This document shows positions 60,499-64,000 of a stretch of 64,000 nucleotides of DNA, in pieces. The stretch's first letter is position 1. Each line of letters starts with the position of its first letter. The position numbers and the translations under genes were made by a program. Under the pieces are notes generated by a model. The model worked only from the letters and a program-made list of their open reading frames with translations. It was not told where the DNA came from and did not search any database. The stretch is from Paenibacillus sp. 598K (GTDB lineage: Bacteria > Bacillota > Bacilli > Paenibacillales > Paenibacillaceae): contig NZ_BFBX01000016.1 in the NCBI RefSeq assembly GCF_003851045.1, forward strand, positions 1,506-65,505. Direction: 5' to 3'.

Positions 60499-61710
60499 TT
60501 GTCAACATATCACCCATTAACCGAGCAGGAAGCGATTCAAATGGCCCGCTCGCTCGAAAACTTCTTCCCTGCGGACGCCGAGCTGGGATGCCGAGAGATC
60601 GGCGACGGCAATCTTAATCTCGTCTTCCATATTACTGACACCGTCAGCGGCAAAAGCGTCATCCTCAAGCAGGCGCTCCCTTATGCCAAGGTCGTCGGCG
60701 AGTCCTGGCCGCTCACCCTTGACCGGGCCCGCATCGAGAGCGAAGCGCTTATAATAGAAGGTAAGCTGGCCCCCGGACTGGTGCCGCAAGTATATAGCTA
60801 CGATCCGCAGCTCGCGCTGACGGTCATGGAGGACCTGAGCAATCACACCATCATGCGGCGCGGTCTGATCGAGGGCAACCGGTATCCGCAGTTCGCGGAC
60901 GACATCTCGACGTACATGGCCGCCAATCTGTTCTTCACCTCGGATCTGGGCATGAACCAGCAAGAGAAGAAGCTGCAGTCCGGGCGCTTCATTAATCCCG
61001 AGCTGTGCAAAATTACCGAAGATCTGATCTTCGACGATCCGTATACCATTTCGTCCAACAACAGCTATGACGCCGCCATCGCGGACGCCGCCCAAGCGCT
61101 GACGACCGATGAGGAGCTGCACTTGGAGGTCGCCCAGCTGCGCCACAAGTTCCTGACCAGCGGACAAGCACTGCTGCACGGCGATCTGCATACCGGCAGC
61201 ATCTTCGTCAAAGAAGATTCGACCAAGGTCATCGACCCTGAATTCGCTTATTACGGCCCTGCCGGCTTCGACATCGGCGCCACGATCGCTAACCTGCTGC
61301 TCAATTATGTCGCCCAAGAACATTGGCATCAGGAAGAAGCGGCGCGCGCCGATTACCGGCGTTATCTGCTGGATACGGTGCGGGACATCTGGACGCAGTT
61401 CGAACGCAAATTCCTCCAGCTGTGGGAGGAGCATGGCGTCGACCGTCTATTCAATACCGCCGCAGGGTATAAAAAATGGTATATGGCTCAGCTCCTACAG
61501 GATACCACAGGGTACGCGGGCTGCAAAATGGTCCGGCGGATCGTCGGCCTCGCTCACGTAGCCGACATCGACACGATCCCTGATGCCCAGACCAAAGAGC
61601 GTGCGCAGCGGATCGCGCTGCAGATCGGCACCGAGCTGATCAAACGCAATCGCCAAACGCAATCGATCGAGGACATCCTCGATATCGCTGAATCTGCTAT
61701 CCGCATCTAA
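60499..61710 (+). CDS. mtnK: S-methyl-5-thioribose kinase MtnK
   Basis: 403 residues from TTG 60499, with GGAGGTGGG 8 bases upstream. The protein-kinase-like fold has GDGNLNLVFHI as a P-loop-like part, LLHGDLHTGSIFV (catalytic Asp) and VIDPEFAYYGP for metal. It phosphorylates methylthioribose in methionine salvage. No S-box riboswitch is visible in the 108-base gap upstream. Confidence 0.94.
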   Translation: MSTYHPLTEQEAIQMARSLENFFPADAELGCREIGDGNLNLVFHITDTVSGKSVILKQALPYAKVVGESWPLTLDRARIESEALIIEGKLAPGLVPQVYSYDPQLALTVMEDLSNHTIMRRGLIEGNRYPQFADDISTYMAANLFFTSDLGMNQQEKKLQSGRFINPELCKITEDLIFDDPYTISSNNSYDAAIADAAQALTTDEELHLEVAQLRHKFLTSGQALLHGDLHTGSIFVKEDSTKVIDPEFAYYGPAGFDIGATIANLLLNYVAQEHWHQEEAARADYRRYLLDTVRDIWTQFERKFLQLWEEHGVDRLFNTAAGYKKWYMAQLLQDTTGYAGCKMVRRIVGLAHVADIDTIPDAQTKERAQRIALQIGTELIKRNRQTQSIEDILDIAESAIRI

Positions 61711-61746
61711 CAGAATGCAAGTCGAATGACGAAAGGGAAATGCATC

Positions 61747-62808
61747 ATGTCAAAACCAACTGAAGCGCTGCAATCCGTCATCTGGGCAAGCGATCGCCTC
61801 GAGCTGCTCGACCAGCGTCTGCTGCCCGAAGAGATCGTCTACCTGCCGTTGACGACATCCGAGGATGTGTGGGAAGCGATCCGCCACCTGAAGGTGAGAG
61901 GCGCGCCGGCGATCGGTATCTCCGCCGCCTACGGCGTTGTCCTGGGCAGCCGCGGCAGCTACAATACGACGGAAGATTGGCTCGTCGAGGTAAACCGCCA
62001 TGCCGAATATTTGGCAACCTCGCGGCCTACAGCAGTCAATCTGTTCTGGGCGCTCGACCGCATGAAAGCCAAAGCCGTCCAGCTGGCCGCTGACGGTCTC
62101 TCAGTGGAAGAGTGCCAACAGGCGCTAATACTCGAGGCAGTAGCGATCCAGAGCGAGGATGAGGAGACCAATCGCCTGATCGGCGAGCATGCGCTCTCGC
62201 TGTTCGAGGACGGCATGGGCGTACTCACCCACTGCAATGCTGGCGGTCTGGCCACAGCCAAATACGGCACGGCGCTGGCGCCGTTTTATCTGGCGCTGGA
62301 GCAGGGGTTGAAACTGCGCGTATTCGCCGATGAGACACGCCCTGTGCTGCAAGGCGCACGCCTGACTGCCTTCGAGCTACAGCAGGCCGGCGTCGACGTC
62401 ACGCTTATCTGCGACAATATGGCTGGCATGGTTATGTCCAAGGGCTGGGTCGATGCAGTTATCGTCGGCACCGACCGGGTCGCCGCCAATGGCGACGTCG
62501 CCAACAAGATCGGCACGTACAGCGTAGCGGTGCTGGCCAAAGCCCACAACATTCCGTTCTATGTGGCTTGTCCGATGTCGACGATCGACATGCTGACGCC
62601 GACCGGCTCCGATATCCCGATCGAGGAGCGGCCGGAAGAAGAGATTACCGAGGGCTTTGGCAAGCGGACTGCGCCTGCTGGCGTTAAGGTGTTCAACCCG
62701 GCCTTCGACGTCACGCCGCATGAGTATGTCAGCGCGATTATTACGGAGAAGGGCATCCTGCGACCGCCCTACAACGTAAGCTTGAAGCAACTGTTCGAGC
62801 AATTGTAA
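61747..62808 (+). CDS. mtnA: Methylthioribose-1-phosphate isomerase MtnA
   Basis: 353 residues from ATG 61747, preferred over 61726 for the GAAAGGGAAA site. [32 protein letters not shown] with catalytic Cys, and [18 protein letters not shown] with catalytic Asp mark MtnA. It follows mtnK by 36 bases and forms the mtnKA operon. Confidence 0.95.
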   Translation: MSKPTEALQSVIWASDRLELLDQRLLPEEIVYLPLTTSEDVWEAIRHLKVRGAPAIGISAAYGVVLGSRGSYNTTEDWLVEVNRHAEYLATSRPTAVNLFWALDRMKAKAVQLAADGLSVEECQQALILEAVAIQSEDEETNRLIGEHALSLFEDGMGVLTHCNAGGLATAKYGTALAPFYLALEQGLKLRVFADETRPVLQGARLTAFELQQAGVDVTLICDNMAGMVMSKGWVDAVIVGTDRVAANGDVANKIGTYSVAVLAKAHNIPFYVACPMSTIDMLTPTGSDIPIEERPEEEITEGFGKRTAPAGVKVFNPAFDVTPHEYVSAIITEKGILRPPYNVSLKQLFEQL

Positions 62809-62849
62809 CTGCGTCGGGGCTTTCCCTACACTCCCATGTTCATATCTTC

Positions 62850-62880
62850 AGCCCCGGCGCCATTGGCGGCCGGGGCTGTT
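62850..62880 (+). terminator. Hairpin after mtnA
   Basis: AGCCCCGGC pairs with GCCGGGGCT over a short loop. Only a weak T run (GTTTCG) follows, so it may be a weak terminator. Confidence 0.5.
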
Positions 62881-62921
62881 TCGTCACATCACGTTCTGCA
62901 CGTCACTCACATCATTTTTTT

Positions 62922-63224
62922 TCAGATCATCCGCTCCAGCGCCTCGCGGCCGCTCATGCCAGCATGGATGCCTTTCTCCTCTGCGCCGTACGTCACCGAC
63001 TCCAGCGGCGCCTCTAGCAGCTCCTCTAGCGTGCGCACCCCTACGGCCCGGCCAGCTACGATGCCTCGCTCGCGCAGCTTCTCATTCAGCAAGCCTACAT
63101 CCAGTGCGCCGCACATGATGTACCCCTCGTCTGTAGAGATGCTCAACAATGTAGTTTTGGGCAGCTTGACCTCTACGCCCAGCGCGGTTCCTTTGCCAAG
63201 CGGTATCGGAATCATCCGGATCAT
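62922..63224 (-). CDS. yunC: YunC-like protein (DUF1805)
   Basis: 100 residues from ATG 63224 with AAAGGTGGAGAGG upstream. PIPLGKGTALGVEVKLPKTT and GYIMCGALDVGLLNEKLRER match DUF1805/YunC. In B. subtilis yunC is next to yunD; here yunD is 13 kb away. Function unknown. Confidence 0.87.
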   Translation of the reverse strand: MIRMIPIPLGKGTALGVEVKLPKTTLLSISTDEGYIMCGALDVGLLNEKLRERGIVAGRAVGVRTLEELLEAPLESVTYGAEEKGIHAGMSGREALERMI

Positions 63225-63477
63225 CGTATCCTCTCCACCTTTCTGGGCTTGCTTCCCGCAAGCAAGTAGTACCGACGCTATACTATATGCCACCCCGCTA
63301 TCCCTGTGTGGGGAGTCGCCTTGGTTCGGGGCACATCCCTTACGCCCATCGTCGATTTTTTTGTGATAGCGCATAAAATTAGGACTATATGCATAGCTAC
63401 ATTAATGATATATTAATAACAGTGAAAAAGATCATAGTTCTGTGGGACTAGACACCAGAGAAAGGGGAAAGGATGCG

Positions 63478-64000
63478 TTGATCATTAGAGAACCGCGAAG
63501 CAGCAGCTCTTACTTATTCAACGTCGATATCCTGATCGAAGACGAGAGCAATGCGCGAGCACTGGAGCGCCTCCTGAGTCTGCTCAACCGTTCGGGGGCC
63601 GCCGACTTCCGCATCCAGAGCGGCATCGAGCTGGGGAAGATGATCGATGCCCTGACGATGAGCTCCGGGCATCTGCCGCCGAGCGTGCCGGGACCTCATC
63701 TGAACCTCGTACCGCCGATCGCCGAGCAGACAGCCCCGTCCAACGAGTCAAGCCTGCCTGCTGATGCCGAAGCTGTGTCATCCGCACAGGTAAACACACT
63801 GGCAGCTGACCAACGTATAAGGGCCTACATCGAGCAGAACAAGCTGATCCGTCTTCTGGTTAACAAAGGCTTGGGCGTGCGCCTCAGCATCCCTTGCCGC
63901 ATCATCAGCTTCGACGAGATGACCGGCAATGTGACCGTGTATCACGTCGACGAGAAGCAAGTGTACACCTTTTCGATCAATGAAGTGGACGATTTCGTCG
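63478..64000 (+). CDS. Hypothetical protein, runs off the window
   Basis: Open from TTG 63478 to the end; at least 174 residues. GGGGAAAGG lies about 6 bases before the TTG, and no ATG is available early in the frame. A helical N-terminus (NARALERLLSLLNRSG) and a C-terminal beta-rich half (GLGVRLSIPCRIISFDEMTG) can be seen. No family recognised. Confidence 0.55.
   Translation, partial: MIIREPRSSSSYLFNVDILIEDESNARALERLLSLLNRSGAADFRIQSGIELGKMIDALTMSSGHLPPSVPGPHLNLVPPIAEQTAPSNESSLPADAEAVSSAQVNTLAADQRIRAYIEQNKLIRLLVNKGLGVRLSIPCRIISFDEMTGNVTVYHVDEKQVYTFSINEVDDFV

Overview
The window comes from a spore-forming member of the Bacillales, most likely Paenibacillaceae (Paenibacillus or Cohnella type). 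The evidence is the moderately high GC, strong AGGAGG-type ribosome sites, a sufCDSUB operon, and homologues of the sporulation proteins CotJC, YtvI and YteA. The genus is an inference from gene content.

From about 297 to 41962 lies a complete prophage of about 41.7 kb with a contractile tail. It sits inside the spore-coat gene cotJC. The first 64 codons of cotJC are at 104-296 and the rest is at 41963-42339. Joining them restores a 189-residue reading frame, and the break falls inside the metal-ligand motif. A large serine integrase (40359-41930) lies next to the right junction. The rejoined phage att site has perfect 10-bp inverted arms around the shared core ACCGAGGAAT. The layout resembles the sigK skin element and SPbeta in spsM, which are known to excise during sporulation.

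Most of the prophage is read leftward. From right to left it holds: the lysogeny switch and small early genes (36.0-40.3 kb); PcfK/PcfJ, DnaD-like, G39P-like and DnaB replication genes (28-35 kb); an ArpU-like regulator, a second short tyrosine recombinase, HNH, TerS and TerL (23-28 kb); portal, protease, capsid and connectors (17-23 kb); sheath, tube, tape measure and baseplate (8-17 kb); tail fibre, WD40-like protein, XhlA, holin and endolysin (2.4-8.3 kb). At the far left is a rightward accessory cassette (1.3-2.4 kb) with two very small membrane peptides, an unknown acidic protein and an AlpA-like DNA-binding protein, facing a leftward ribbon-helix-helix operon.

The host chromosome continues from 42.4 to 64 kb: a DUF420 membrane protein, a YteA-like gene with an early stop codon, a sugar isomerase/epimerase-like protein, YtvI, the radical-SAM protein YfkAB, two HD-GYP proteins, YunD, a molybdenum-cofactor cluster (MoaA, a MoaD-MoaE fusion and a small Moco-domain protein), an NlpC/P60 lipoprotein, the SufCDSUB iron-sulfur operon with a possible Fur-type operator, a DUF1802 protein, the methionine-salvage pair MtnK-MtnA, YunC, and a partial unknown gene at the right edge.
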